Shown: positions 40,443 through 47,897 of the stretch, piece by piece
Layout: each line of letters starts with the position of its first letter
Position numbering within the stretch: position 1 is the first letter of the stretch
DNA from: Streptomyces sp. NBC_01451
GTDB taxonomy: Bacteria; Actinomycetota; Actinomycetes; Streptomycetales; Streptomycetaceae
Assembly: GCF_036227485.1 (NCBI RefSeq)
Contig: NZ_CP109479.1
Coordinates: forward strand, 8,308,001-8,372,000
Length of the DNA stretch: 64,000 bases
Direction: 5' to 3'
The notes under the pieces: generated by a model
What the model was told of the DNA's origin: nothing
Seen by the model: only the letters and a program-made list of their open reading frames with translations
Database searches by the model: none
Made by a program: the position numbers and the translations under genes

Positions 40443-41639
40443 ATGGTCGAAAAAAGCCATCCGCCCCGGCGTCACGCAGCGGGCTTCTCCTCACTGGCCG
40501 AGCGCGTCCTCGAACTCCTCGCCTCCGGACAGGCGGCGACCCGCACGGAACTGGCCGGGCTGCTCGGCTCCGCGCCCTCGACGATCTCGTTCACGGTGGG
40601 CCAGCTGCTCGACCACGGGCTGGTCGCCGAGGAGGGCACGGTGGCCTCCGCCGGCGGACGGCCGCGCAAGGTGCTGCGGCTCGGCGGCAGCGACGGCTTC
40701 GCGGTGGCCGCCGAACTCGGGGGCCGGCACGCGCACGTGGGCGTGGTGCTGCCCGGCGGCGGGCTCACCGACGTCTCCACCGTGCCGTTCCCGACGGCGG
40801 ACGGCCCGGAGGCGGCGCTGCCGGGCCTGGCCGAGACGCTGGAGGCGCTCGCCGACAAGCACGGGCGTCCGCTGCTGAGGGGCGTCGGCCTCTCCCTGCC
40901 GGGCCCGGTCGACGTCGAGCAGGGCGTCGTCACGCTCCCGTCCCGGATGCCCGGCTGGAACCGCTTCCCCGTGCGCGCCTGGCTGGAGGACCGCTTCGGC
41001 GTCCCCGCGGCCATCGAGAACGACGCCAACTGCATGGCTGTCGGCGAGCACACCGTCCAGCCCGTCGGCCGCCGTCAGTCGATCATGGTCAAGACGGGCA
41101 CCGCGATCGGCGCCGGCGTCATCGCCGACGGCCGCCTCTACCGGGGCGCCACCGGCGCGGCCGGTGAGATCACGCACGTCCGGGTCGAGGCCGCCCAGGA
41201 CATCCCCTGCTCCTGCGGGAACACCGGCTGCCTGGAGACGGTCGCCTCGGGCGCGGCCCTGGTCCGCATCCTGCGCGAGCGGGGCCTGCCGGTCACCTCC
41301 ACCGAGGACGTCGTCCGCCTCGCCTCCGACGCCGATCCCGAGGCGACCCGTGCGGTCCGCCAGGCCGGCCGCTACCTCGGCCAGGTGCTCGCCGCCAACG
41401 TCAACTTCTTCAACCCCGACGCCGTGTATCTCGGCGGCATCCTGTCCACCCTGGAGCCGTTCGTCGCCGCCGTCCGCAGCCAGCTCTACGAGGGCTGCCA
41501 TCCGTTGGTGACCGAGCACCTGGTGATCGAGCGGGCCAGCCTCGGCGCTGACGCGGGCCTGGTCGGCGCGGGGCAGTTCGCGCTCCAACGCGCCCTGGCG
41601 CAGGCCCTGCAGAGGGTCATCGGCCACCAGAAACCCTGA
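40443..41639 (+). CDS. ROK-family transcriptional repressor (NagC/XylR type)
   Basis: A 398-residue regulator: an N-terminal winged helix (LAERVLELLASGQAATRTEL, GSAPSTISFTVGQLLDHGLV, about residues 15-65), then a ROK sugar-sensing domain. The canonical zinc motif is complete (THVRVEAAQDIPCSCGNTGC). The kinase-type Asp is retained (AIENDANCMA), so weak kinase activity is conceivable. It is divergent from the transporter operon by about 180 bp and probably represses it until a sugar or sugar-like inducer appears. The ATG at 40443 is preferred to a TTG at 40425. Confidence 0.92.
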   Translation: MVEKSHPPRRHAAGFSSLAERVLELLASGQAATRTELAGLLGSAPSTISFTVGQLLDHGLVAEEGTVASAGGRPRKVLRLGGSDGFAVAAELGGRHAHVGVVLPGGGLTDVSTVPFPTADGPEAALPGLAETLEALADKHGRPLLRGVGLSLPGPVDVEQGVVTLPSRMPGWNRFPVRAWLEDRFGVPAAIENDANCMAVGEHTVQPVGRRQSIMVKTGTAIGAGVIADGRLYRGATGAAGEITHVRVEAAQDIPCSCGNTGCLETVASGAALVRILRERGLPVTSTEDVVRLASDADPEATRAVRQAGRYLGQVLAANVNFFNPDAVYLGGILSTLEPFVAAVRSQLYEGCHPLVTEHLVIERASLGADAGLVGAGQFALQRALAQALQRVIGHQKP

Positions 41640-41642
41640 CGC

Positions 41643-41688
41643 ACGCAGCCCATCACGCAGCCCATCACGCAGCCCATCGCACAGCCCG
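41643..41688. repeat. 12-bp tandem repeat, about 3.8 copies
   Basis: ACGCAGCCCATC at 41643, 41655 and 41667, then a degenerate partial copy to 41688, lying between the repressor stop and the ribosome site (GGAGAGG) of the M81 gene. It may modulate spacing or translation of the downstream gene, or be slippage. Confidence 0.9.
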
Positions 41689-41696
41689 GAGAGGCC

Positions 41697-43220
41697 ATGC
41701 CGCAGCCCCGCAGCTCCGTCCCCCGACCCGTGATCGCGATCGCCGGACTCGGCATCGAGTCGTCGACCTTCTCGCCCGCCCGCACCGAGGCCCCCGCCTT
41801 CCACCCGCGGCGCGGCCAGGACGTCCTCGCACGCTACCCCTTCCTGGACCCGGGCACCGAGCTGCGCACCGCAGCCGAGTGGCGTGGCGCCCTGGTCGGC
41901 AAGGCACTTCCCGGCGGCACGGTGACGGCGTCGGCGTACGCCGACCTGACCGCCGAACTCCTCGACCGGCTGCGGGAGTTGGGGCCGATCGACGGCCTCT
42001 GGTACGACATCCACGGCGCGATGACCGTCGAGGGCGTGGACGACGCCGAGGCCGAACTCCTCGCTCGTGTACGTCAGGTGATCGGCCCGGACGTCATCGT
42101 CTCCACCTCCATGGACCTGCACGGCAACGTCTCGCGCGAACTCGTCCACGGCAGCGACCTGATCACCTGCTACCGCATGGCCCCGCACGAGGACGCCATG
42201 GACACCAAGGAACGCGCCGCCCGTAACCTCGTCGACCTCCTGACGAGCGGCGCGCCCCGGCCGGTCAAGGCCTGGGTGCCGGTGCCGGTCCTGTTGGCCG
42301 GCGAGCAGACCTCGACCCGGATCGAGCCCGCGAGGAGCGTGTACGCGGCCGTCGACGAGGTGGAGGCGGCCGACGGTGTGACGGACGCGGCGATCTGGGT
42401 CGGCTACGCCTGGGCCGACGAGGCGCGCAACCGGGCGGCCGTCGTGGTCACCGGGCCGGACGAGGCGACCGTCGCGGCGGGCGCCGAACGCCTGGCCCGC
42501 GGCTTCTGGGAGGCACGCCACGACTTCGCGTTCGTCGCCCCCACCGGCACCCTGGACGAGTGTCTCGACGCGGCCCTCGCCTCCGCCGCCCGCCCCTACT
42601 TCGTCAGCGACACGGGCGACAACCCCACGGCGGGCGGCGCGGGAGACGTGACGTGGGGCCTCCACCACCTGCTGTCCCGCCCGGAGTTCAAGGACGACAC
42701 CGGCCCGGTCGCGATCTACGCCTCGCTGCCCGGCCCCGCCGCCGTCGACGCGGCCGAGCGGGCCGGTGTCGGGGCGACGGTCACCGTCACCGCGGGCGCG
42801 GAGGTCGACGACCGCCACGCAGGACCCCTCACCCTCACCGGTGTGGTGCACGCGATCCGGCACGGCGACCGGGACGCAGGGACGGAGGTCGTGCTGAAGG
42901 TCGGCAGCGTGCACGTGGTCCTGACCCGGCTGCGCAAGCCGTTCCACCACGAACACGACTTCACCGACCTTGACCTGAGCCCCCGTCAGGCCGATCTGGT
43001 CGTCGTCAAGATCGGCTACCTGGAGCCCGAGCTCTTCGCGATGGCCGCCGACTGGAAGATGGCCCTCACCCCGGGCGGCGTCGACCAGGACCTGACCCGC
43101 CTGGGCCACCACCGCATCCGCCGCCCGATGTTCCCGTTCGACCCGGAGATGCACGAGCCCGACCTCACGGCGCGGATCATCGCCCCGTCCGACGAACCCC
43201 TCACGGGCCCTGACGAGTGA
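41697..43220 (+). CDS. M81-family metallopeptidase (MlrC-like)
   Basis: A 507-residue protein of the MlrC family, whose founding member linearises and degrades microcystin peptides. Recognisable are GLGIESSTFSPARTEAPAFH, GPIDGLWYDIHGAMTVEGVD, TSMDLHGNVSRELVHGSDLI and YRMAPHEDAMDTKERAARNL; the histidines and aspartates in DIHGAM, DLHGN and PHEDAMDT are the expected zinc ligands, and SDTGDNPTAGGAGD lies further on. It follows the ROK repressor in the same direction. Next to a peptide-type ABC importer it probably cleaves the imported compound. Its last 20 bases overlap the convergent cvnD. Confidence 0.9.
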   Translation: MPQPRSSVPRPVIAIAGLGIESSTFSPARTEAPAFHPRRGQDVLARYPFLDPGTELRTAAEWRGALVGKALPGGTVTASAYADLTAELLDRLRELGPIDGLWYDIHGAMTVEGVDDAEAELLARVRQVIGPDVIVSTSMDLHGNVSRELVHGSDLITCYRMAPHEDAMDTKERAARNLVDLLTSGAPRPVKAWVPVPVLLAGEQTSTRIEPARSVYAAVDEVEAADGVTDAAIWVGYAWADEARNRAAVVVTGPDEATVAAGAERLARGFWEARHDFAFVAPTGTLDECLDAALASAARPYFVSDTGDNPTAGGAGDVTWGLHHLLSRPEFKDDTGPVAIYASLPGPAAVDAAERAGVGATVTVTAGAEVDDRHAGPLTLTGVVHAIRHGDRDAGTEVVLKVGSVHVVLTRLRKPFHHEHDFTDLDLSPRQADLVVVKIGYLEPELFAMAADWKMALTPGGVDQDLTRLGHHRIRRPMFPFDPEMHEPDLTARIIAPSDEPLTGPDE

Positions 43221-43812
43221 GCCGGCCGTTCCCGTCCGACCCCGACTCGGTGGCGATCAACCGGTCAATCTGCGCGATCAACACGTCCCGGCACGAACCG
43301 CGTTCACGCGCGTCGCACAGCAGCACCTTCACATGGTCCGGCAGGGCCAGGGAGTCGCGGATCTCCCCGGCCGGGTAGGGCCGGCCGCCGTGGAAGCCGT
43401 TGGCACCGACGACGAAGGGGATGCCCCGGCGTTCGAAGAAGTCGATGGCGGCGAAGCCGGACTCCGGACGGCGGACGTCGATCAGGACGACCGCGCCGAG
43501 CGCACCGATGGCCAGGCCGTTCCACATGAACCAGAAGCGCTGCTGGCCCGGGGTGCCGAACAGGTACAGGACCAGTTCCTGGCTGATGGTGATGCGGCCG
43601 AAGTCCATCGCCACCGTGGTGGCCGCCTTCTCCTCGATACCGTCGAGATCGTCGACGTGCATGCCCGCGGAGGTCAGCGGTTCCTCGGTGCGCAGCGGGA
43701 CGATCCAGCTGACTGCGCCGACCATGGTGGTCCTGCCGACGCCGAATCCCCCGGCGATCAGGATCTTGACCGTGTCGGGTGCCGTCCTGGTGGTGGCGTC
43801 AGAGTCGGCCAA
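43201..43812 (-). CDS. cvnD: Conservon GTP/ATP-binding protein CvnD (orphan)
   Basis: A 203-residue small GTPase-like protein of the conservon type: P-loop ILIAGGFGVGRTTMVGAVS (about residues 17-35), TTVAMDFGRITI, LYLFGTPGQQRFWFMWNGLA and the base-recognition-like VVGANGFHGG. Conservons normally are cvnA-B-C-D operons (sensor kinase, roadblock protein, DUF742 protein, GTPase) forming a membrane complex. Here only cvnD is present; a 14-codon trace of cvnC lies just upstream. The start is a TTG at 43812 embedded in that trace. It may be inactive or may work with partners elsewhere. Confidence 0.85.
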   Translation of the reverse strand: MADSDATTRTAPDTVKILIAGGFGVGRTTMVGAVSWIVPLRTEEPLTSAGMHVDDLDGIEEKAATTVAMDFGRITISQELVLYLFGTPGQQRFWFMWNGLAIGALGAVVLIDVRRPESGFAAIDFFERRGIPFVVGANGFHGGRPYPAGEIRDSLALPDHVKVLLCDARERGSCRDVLIAQIDRLIATESGSDGNGRLTRQGP

Positions 43813-43844
43813 GGCCGTCCCTCAACTTTCTGCAGCAGGTCCAT
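43799..43844 (-). pseudogene. Trace of cvnC (DUF742) 3' end
   Basis: If one A of the AAA at about 43830 is removed, the strand reads MDLLQKLRDGLGRL and a stop that overlaps the cvnD start. DUF742 proteins of conservons end in a similar L-L-x-(K/R)-V/L-x-x-G-L-R-x-L pattern and overlap cvnD in just this way. The rest of cvnC and all of cvnA and cvnB are missing. Confidence 0.4.
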
Positions 43845-43912
43845 GTCCGGGGTACGGGGTACGGGATACGGCGGGCGGGCGGCGATCCAGCCCCCCTCCA
43901 GCAGGTCGCAGA

Positions 43913-44046
43913 GGTGCCGGTCGGTCCGCGGTCGAGATGGATCCGGTCTTCGGGGACGCCGAGGCCGATCAGGATCTCTCGATGGGCGGTGAGGTCAAGC
44001 TCGCCCGGCTCACATGCCGCTGACACGCGCTCCTGGCCGTACGGTT
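43913..44046 (-). pseudogene. Serine recombinase (resolvase) N-terminal relic
   Basis: Read leftwards, the frame gives YGQERVSAACEPGELDLTAH followed by REILIGLGVPEDRIHLDRG and PTGT. This matches the start of resolvase/invertase proteins (YARVST..EQDLTAQREAL..LGVPEDRIYLD.GLTGT), with the catalytic Ser region RVSA kept, then homology stops abruptly at 43913. The catalytic core and DNA-binding domain are gone. It lies less than 500 bp from the uppP end, where an element's own recombinase would be expected. Confidence 0.6.
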
Positions 44047-44059
44047 CACGTGGGAGGAC

Positions 44060-44353
44060 ATGGAAGCGCGCCTCGACCGGCTCATCCTCACGGCCGCCGC
44101 CGCGCTGGATGACCTCACCGGCGATTCCTGGGACACGGTGGATGAGCGGCTGCGTTTCCTCGTGGCGAGGGTCGCGGCCTGGGCCGGACATGAACCTCAG
44201 CCGACCCGCTCTACCCTCTGTGTGGAAGGGCCCGCACGGCAAGCCGTGCGGGCCCTTCCACACCCTCCCGGCTTTGCGGACGCACACGCTCTAGGGGGAG
44301 TGCGTCCCGCCTCCCAGGTGGGAGACGAGTGGGAGATGATCATGGCGTGGTGA
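44060..44353 (+). CDS. Uncertain small ORF, 97 codons
   Basis: The ATG has GGGAGG five bases upstream and the first 45 codons (MEARLDRLILTAAAALDDLT, then a helical stretch to RVAAWAGHE) look like a real helical protein. The second half is read through a 21-bp perfect hairpin and looks non-coding, so the original 3' end has probably been lost. No family recognised. Confidence 0.3.
   Translation: MEARLDRLILTAAAALDDLTGDSWDTVDERLRFLVARVAAWAGHEPQPTRSTLCVEGPARQAVRALPHPPGFADAHALGGVRPASQVGDEWEMIMAW
44220..44263. terminator. 21-bp perfect-stem hairpin
   Basis: Bases 44220-44240 pair without mismatch with 44243-44263 around a two-base AA loop (GTGTGGAAGGG... with its complement). This is stronger than other terminators in the window and works in both directions; a run CTCCCGGCTTTG follows on the plus strand. 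Confidence 0.75.
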
Positions 44354-44404
44354 TGCAGTCAGGCGCTGGGAAATGCCGGATGGTGCTACATGTGCGGCCC
44401 GGGA

Positions 44405-45280
44405 TCAGGACCCGGACTCGCCTGCGTGGGGGCTCAGCGCACCCATGCTGACCAGCACGATCACCACCACGCCGAGGGCGATGCGGTAGTAGACGAACGG
44501 CATGAACGACTTGGTCGAGATGAACTTCATGAACCAGGCGATCACGGCGTATCCGACTGCGAAGGCGATCACCGTCGCGAAGGCCGTCGGGCCCCAGGAG
44601 ACATGGCCGCCCTCCGACGCGTCCTTGAGTTCGAAGACACCCGAGGCGAGCACGGCCGGCATGGCCAGCAGGAAGGAGTAACGGGCCGCCGCCTCACGGG
44701 TGTAGCCCATGAACAGACCGCCGCTGATGGTCGCGCCGGACCGGGAGACGCCGGGGACCAGCGCCATCGCCTGGCAGACGCCGTAGATCAGACCGTCCCG
44801 TACGTTCAGGTCCTTGAGGCCCTTGCGCTCCTTGGCCGCCCGGTGCTTCCCGCCGGTCTCGTCGCGCGCCGCGAGGCGGTCGGCGACGCCGATGACGATG
44901 CCCATCACGATCAGCATCGTCGCGGTGATCCGAAGGTCGCGGAAGGGACCCTCGATCTGGTCCTTGAGGGTGACCCCGAGCAGACCGATCGGGATCGAGC
45001 CGACGATCACCAGCCAGCCCATCTGCGCGTCGTGGTCGCTGCGCATCGCCTTGCTGGTGAGCGAGCGGAACCATGCCGAAAGGATCCGCCCCACGTCCTT
45101 GCGGAAGTAGATCAGCACCGCCGCTTCCGTGCCCAGCTGGGTGATCGCGGTGAAGGCGGCACCCGGGTCCTTCCAGCCGGAGAACGCGGCCGTCAGGCGC
45201 AGATGCGCGCTGGAGGAAACGGGGAGGAACTCGGTCAGCCCCTGGACGAGTCCGAGGATGAGGGATTCAAACCAAGACAT
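44405..45280 (-). CDS. uppP: Undecaprenyl-diphosphatase
   Basis: A 291-residue membrane enzyme that recycles the lipid carrier of cell-wall synthesis and gives bacitracin resistance. The two active-site signatures are GLTEFLPVSSSAHLRL (about residues 14-29) and ALVPGVSRSGATISGG (about 170-185); about eight spans are predicted. The ATG at 45280 is the family's standard start (MSWFESLILGLVQGLTE). The last 42 codons are duplicated at 31995-32120; the first 60 bases of that part are identical, so its present 3' end may have been supplied by an inserted element. Confidence 0.95.
   Translation of the reverse strand: MSWFESLILGLVQGLTEFLPVSSSAHLRLTAAFSGWKDPGAAFTAITQLGTEAAVLIYFRKDVGRILSAWFRSLTSKAMRSDHDAQMGWLVIVGSIPIGLLGVTLKDQIEGPFRDLRITATMLIVMGIVIGVADRLAARDETGGKHRAAKERKGLKDLNVRDGLIYGVCQAMALVPGVSRSGATISGGLFMGYTREAAARYSFLLAMPAVLASGVFELKDASEGGHVSWGPTAFATVIAFAVGYAVIAWFMKFISTKSFMPFVYYRIALGVVVIVLVSMGALSPHAGESGS
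44471..44530. repeat. 60-bp direct repeat, right copy (putative att core)
   Basis: Identical to 32061-32120; lies within the uppP coding region and covers its residues 250-269. Confidence 0.85.
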
Positions 45281-45499
45281 GAAGTTACGTGGTCCAAGCG
45301 CTGATCGTGGAAGGGCCGACGGATACACCGGGCCGCCGTGCGCGGAGCGAAGGGTGGCGGAGATCAGGTGTGTTGGGGGCAGCCTAGCGGCCCTCGGGGA
45401 CAGGCCGAGCACAGGGGCCGGGGTCAAGGGGTGGCAAAGCCGGGGTTCCCCTGTCGGCCGCCCCGCGCCATCCACCCGGTGGACACCCTTGTCGTGGTG

Positions 45500-45552
45500 T
45501 TGACCGGCCGCTTGGGCGGAACATACGTTGCCAGCGAAGAGAAAGCGCTTGC
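45500..45552 (+). promoter_or_regulatory. Promoter and LacI-type operator candidate of the sugar operon
   Basis: TTGACC (45500-45505) and TACGTT (45524-45529) are 18 bases apart. GAAAGCGCTTGC (45541-45552), with the perfect core AAGCGCTT, lies just past the expected transcription start; LacI-family repressors of sugar operons bind such AGCGCT-centred dyads. The repressor gene is not in the window. Confidence 0.5.
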
Positions 45553-45626
45553 TGCCCCGGAGGTCCGGAGTCATCACGCGTTGGCCCACGTCAGACACCG
45601 CGTCCGATGGAGTCCTGATCACGCAC

Positions 45627-46949
45627 ATGACCACACCCGCAACCAGTCCCGACACCGCCCGCGCCGTCCCGGGGCAGCCCCCCGCCGGCGCCGGTCCTGC
45701 CGGCCTCAGCTCACTCGCCCCCCTCCCGCCGCTCACCGGCCGCCGTATCCGGGCCGCCGTCATCGGGGCGGGCGCCATCGGGCGCGGGTCGCATCTGCCG
45801 GCGCTCGCCGAGTTGGCCGACGAGGGCGAGACGGAGGTCGTCGCCGCCGTCGACATCAACGCCGACGCGGTGAAGGCGTTCTGCGCGGAGAGCGGGATTC
45901 CGCACGCGTACACCGATCTGGAGCAGATGCTCCGGGAACAGCGCCCCGACCTGGTCACCATCTGTACGCCGCCCACCCTGCACCGGGAGCAGACCGTGGC
46001 CGCGCTGCGCGCCGGGGCCTGGGTGTGGTGCGAGAAGCCGCCGGTGCCGACGCTCGCCGACTTCGACGCCATCGAGACGGAGGAGGGGCTCGAGGGCGGC
46101 CCGTACGCCTCGATCGTCTTCCAGCACCGCTTCGGCTCCGCCGCCACCCACGTACGGCGGCTGCTCGCCGAGGGGGCACTGGGACGGCCCCTCGTCGTGC
46201 ACTGCCAGACCACCTGGTACCGCGACACCGCCTACTACGCCGTGCCCTGGCGCGGGCGCTGGGAGACGGAGGGCGGCGGGCCCGCGATGGGACACGGCAT
46301 CCACCAGATGGATCTGCTGCTGGATCTGCTCGGGCCGTGGAGCGAGGTGCGGGGGATGGCCGGCCGGCTCGTGCACGACGTCGAGACCGAGGACGTCTCC
46401 ACCGCGCTCGTCCGGTTCGCGAACGGCGCGCTGGCGACCGTCGTCAACAGTGTGCTCAGCCCCGACGAGGTCAGCCGTATCCGCATCGACTGCGAGCGCG
46501 CCACTGTCGAACTCACCCATCTGTACGGGCACTCCAACGCCAACTGGACCATCACCCCGGCGCCGGGCGTGCCGGAGGCGGAGCTGGCCGCCTGGCGCGA
46601 CTTCGGGCCGGACGTGCCGAGTTCGCACCTCGCGCAGCTGCGCGAGCTGGTGGTGAGCATGCGCGCCGGGGAACGGCCGCGCAGCAGCGGGGCGGACGGA
46701 CGTACCAGCCTGGAGCTGATCACCGCGCTGTACAAGTCGGCCTTCACGGACACGACCGTCAGGGCCGGCGACATCGGCCCCGGCGACCCCTACTACACCG
46801 CGCTGCACGGCGGGGCGCCCGGATGGGCTCCCGTGACCGGCGATGATGGCGATGTGTCCGGCTCCGCAACAGGATCGGACACCGGATCCGACACTGGGTC
46901 CGCCGCCGGATCCGGCACTGGTTCCGCTACCGAGGAGGCGTCCGCGTGA
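45627..46949 (+). CDS. Gfo/Idh/MocA-family oxidoreductase with repetitive tail
   Basis: A 440-residue dehydrogenase. After a Pro/Ala-rich leader of about 40 residues comes the Rossmann motif AAVIGAGAIGRGSHLPALAE; the EKPPVPTLADFDAI segment carries the catalytic Lys, and GHGIHQMDLLLDLLGPW the active-site His. The last 30 residues are Gly-Ser-Asp-Thr repeats (GSATGSDTGSDTGSAAGSG), probably a flexible tail. The next gene starts in a GTGA overlap. It should oxidise a sugar or polyol as the first step of a catabolic operon. Confidence 0.9.
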   Translation: MTTPATSPDTARAVPGQPPAGAGPAGLSSLAPLPPLTGRRIRAAVIGAGAIGRGSHLPALAELADEGETEVVAAVDINADAVKAFCAESGIPHAYTDLEQMLREQRPDLVTICTPPTLHREQTVAALRAGAWVWCEKPPVPTLADFDAIETEEGLEGGPYASIVFQHRFGSAATHVRRLLAEGALGRPLVVHCQTTWYRDTAYYAVPWRGRWETEGGGPAMGHGIHQMDLLLDLLGPWSEVRGMAGRLVHDVETEDVSTALVRFANGALATVVNSVLSPDEVSRIRIDCERATVELTHLYGHSNANWTITPAPGVPEAELAAWRDFGPDVPSSHLAQLRELVVSMRAGERPRSSGADGRTSLELITALYKSAFTDTTVRAGDIGPGDPYYTALHGGAPGWAPVTGDDGDVSGSATGSDTGSDTGSAAGSGTGSATEEASA

Positions 46950-47881
46950 CCACGTCCGAGGGCCTGCGCATCGTCCACGCGCACGGCGACCGCATCACCG
47001 TGACCGAACCCGTCACCGGTGTCGAGCTGTTCAGCTACGTGTACGGGGCGGAGGCGGCCTGGGAGGCGCCGAAGCCGTATCTGCACCCGATCCGGACGCT
47101 CGCCGGAAACGTTGTCACCGACTACCGGCCCAACGACCACCGCTGGCACAAGGGACTTCAGCTGACGGCCTCGCACCTGTCGGGGGCGAACCTGTGGGGC
47201 GGCAACTCCTATGTGCACGGCGAGGGATATCTCGCCCTCCCCGAGCGTGTCGGCTCGATGGCCCATGTCGGCTTCGACGAGGTCGCCGCGGACGCGGGCC
47301 GGGCCGTCATCGCGGAGCGGCTCACCTGGCACCCGTACAGCGGGGAGCTGTGGGCGGAGGAGTCGCGGCGGGTCGAGGTGCACGACGTCGATCCGGCGGC
47401 GGGTTCCTGGGCGCTGACCTGGACGAGCGCGATCACCAACCGGCGCGACGAGCCGCTGCTCTTCGGCAGCCCCACCACCGCCGGGCGCGAGGCGGCGGGC
47501 TACACCGGCCTGTTCTGGCGCGGCCCGCGCGCCTTCCGGGACGGGCGCATTCTCGGCCCCGACTCCGAGGGGCCCGAGCTGATGGGCGAGCAGGCACCGT
47601 GGCTGGCGTACTCCGGCGAGTTCGACGGCGCCGACGGACACGCCACGCTGGTCTTCGCCCACGCCCCCGAGAACGACCACCTGGGGCGTGCGGGCGCCCA
47701 CCCGGCCCACTGGTTCGTGCGCAACGAGCCGTTCGCCGCCGTCGCCCCCTCCTGGGCCTTCTACGACGACCTGGAACTGGCGCCCGGCGACACGCTCACC
47801 CGCCGTTACCGGGTCGTCGTCGCCGACGGTGAGTGGGAGCGCGCGGGCGTCGCCAAGTACCTGCAGGAGCACCCGTGGTGA
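46946..47881 (+). CDS. PmoA-like (DUF6807) protein
   Basis: A 311-residue protein of the PmoA/DUF6807 type often found with Gfo/Idh/MocA genes in sugar-utilisation operons. Landmarks are YLHPIRTLAGNVVTDYRPND, HRWHKGLQLTASHLSGANLW, WGGNSYVHGEGYLAL and LLFGSPTTAGREAAGYTGLF, then HWFVRNEPFAAVAPSWAFYD. The name derives from an old similarity to methane monooxygenase; no such activity is implied. It is translationally coupled with the preceding oxidoreductase. It may be a hydrolase or lyase of a beta-sandwich fold. Confidence 0.85.
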   Translation: MTTSEGLRIVHAHGDRITVTEPVTGVELFSYVYGAEAAWEAPKPYLHPIRTLAGNVVTDYRPNDHRWHKGLQLTASHLSGANLWGGNSYVHGEGYLALPERVGSMAHVGFDEVAADAGRAVIAERLTWHPYSGELWAEESRRVEVHDVDPAAGSWALTWTSAITNRRDEPLLFGSPTTAGREAAGYTGLFWRGPRAFRDGRILGPDSEGPELMGEQAPWLAYSGEFDGADGHATLVFAHAPENDHLGRAGAHPAHWFVRNEPFAAVAPSWAFYDDLELAPGDTLTRRYRVVVADGEWERAGVAKYLQEHPW

Positions 47882-47897
47882 GCCCGGGGCCGACGCG

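Larger units (their letters stand above)
43845..44404. other. Degenerate region at the right edge of the island
   Basis: About 560 bp without a convincing complete gene. It holds short GGGGTACGG-type repeats (43848-43872), a resolvase relic, a small uncertain ORF and a large hairpin. This mosaic is what repeated insertion and deletion would leave. Confidence 0.5.
31995..44530. mobile_element. Putative genomic island flanked by duplicated uppP 3' ends
   Basis: A 42-codon copy of the uppP 3' end (31995-32120) and the real uppP 3' end (44405-44530) stand in the same orientation about 12.4 kb apart. Sixty bases are identical (32061-32120 and 44471-44530), and the copies diverge beyond that toward the stop codon. 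This is what site-specific insertion into the 3' end of a gene produces, with the incoming element replacing the gene's end. Both edges hold relics of mobile genes (DDE integrase, IS110, AbiEii at the left; a serine resolvase at the right), but no intact integrase, so the element looks immobile. Its cargo is a dipeptide-type ABC transporter, ROK kinase, ROK repressor, M81 peptidase and an orphan CvnD. Confidence 0.6.

Noticed and set aside
41643..41688. Tandem 12-bp repeats considered as regulator binding iterons
   Set aside because: The units have no dyad symmetry and lie in an intercistronic spacer; slippage is simpler.
40491..43154. An 887-residue minus-strand open frame across the ROK repressor and M81 genes
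   Set aside because: The plus strand encodes two clearly recognisable proteins; the antisense product is Asp/Arg/Gly/Val-rich low-complexity.
44405..44530. A tRNA or tmRNA gene as the insertion target
   Set aside because: The duplicated sequence encodes the C-terminus of UppP; no cloverleaf or tRNA 3' end is present.
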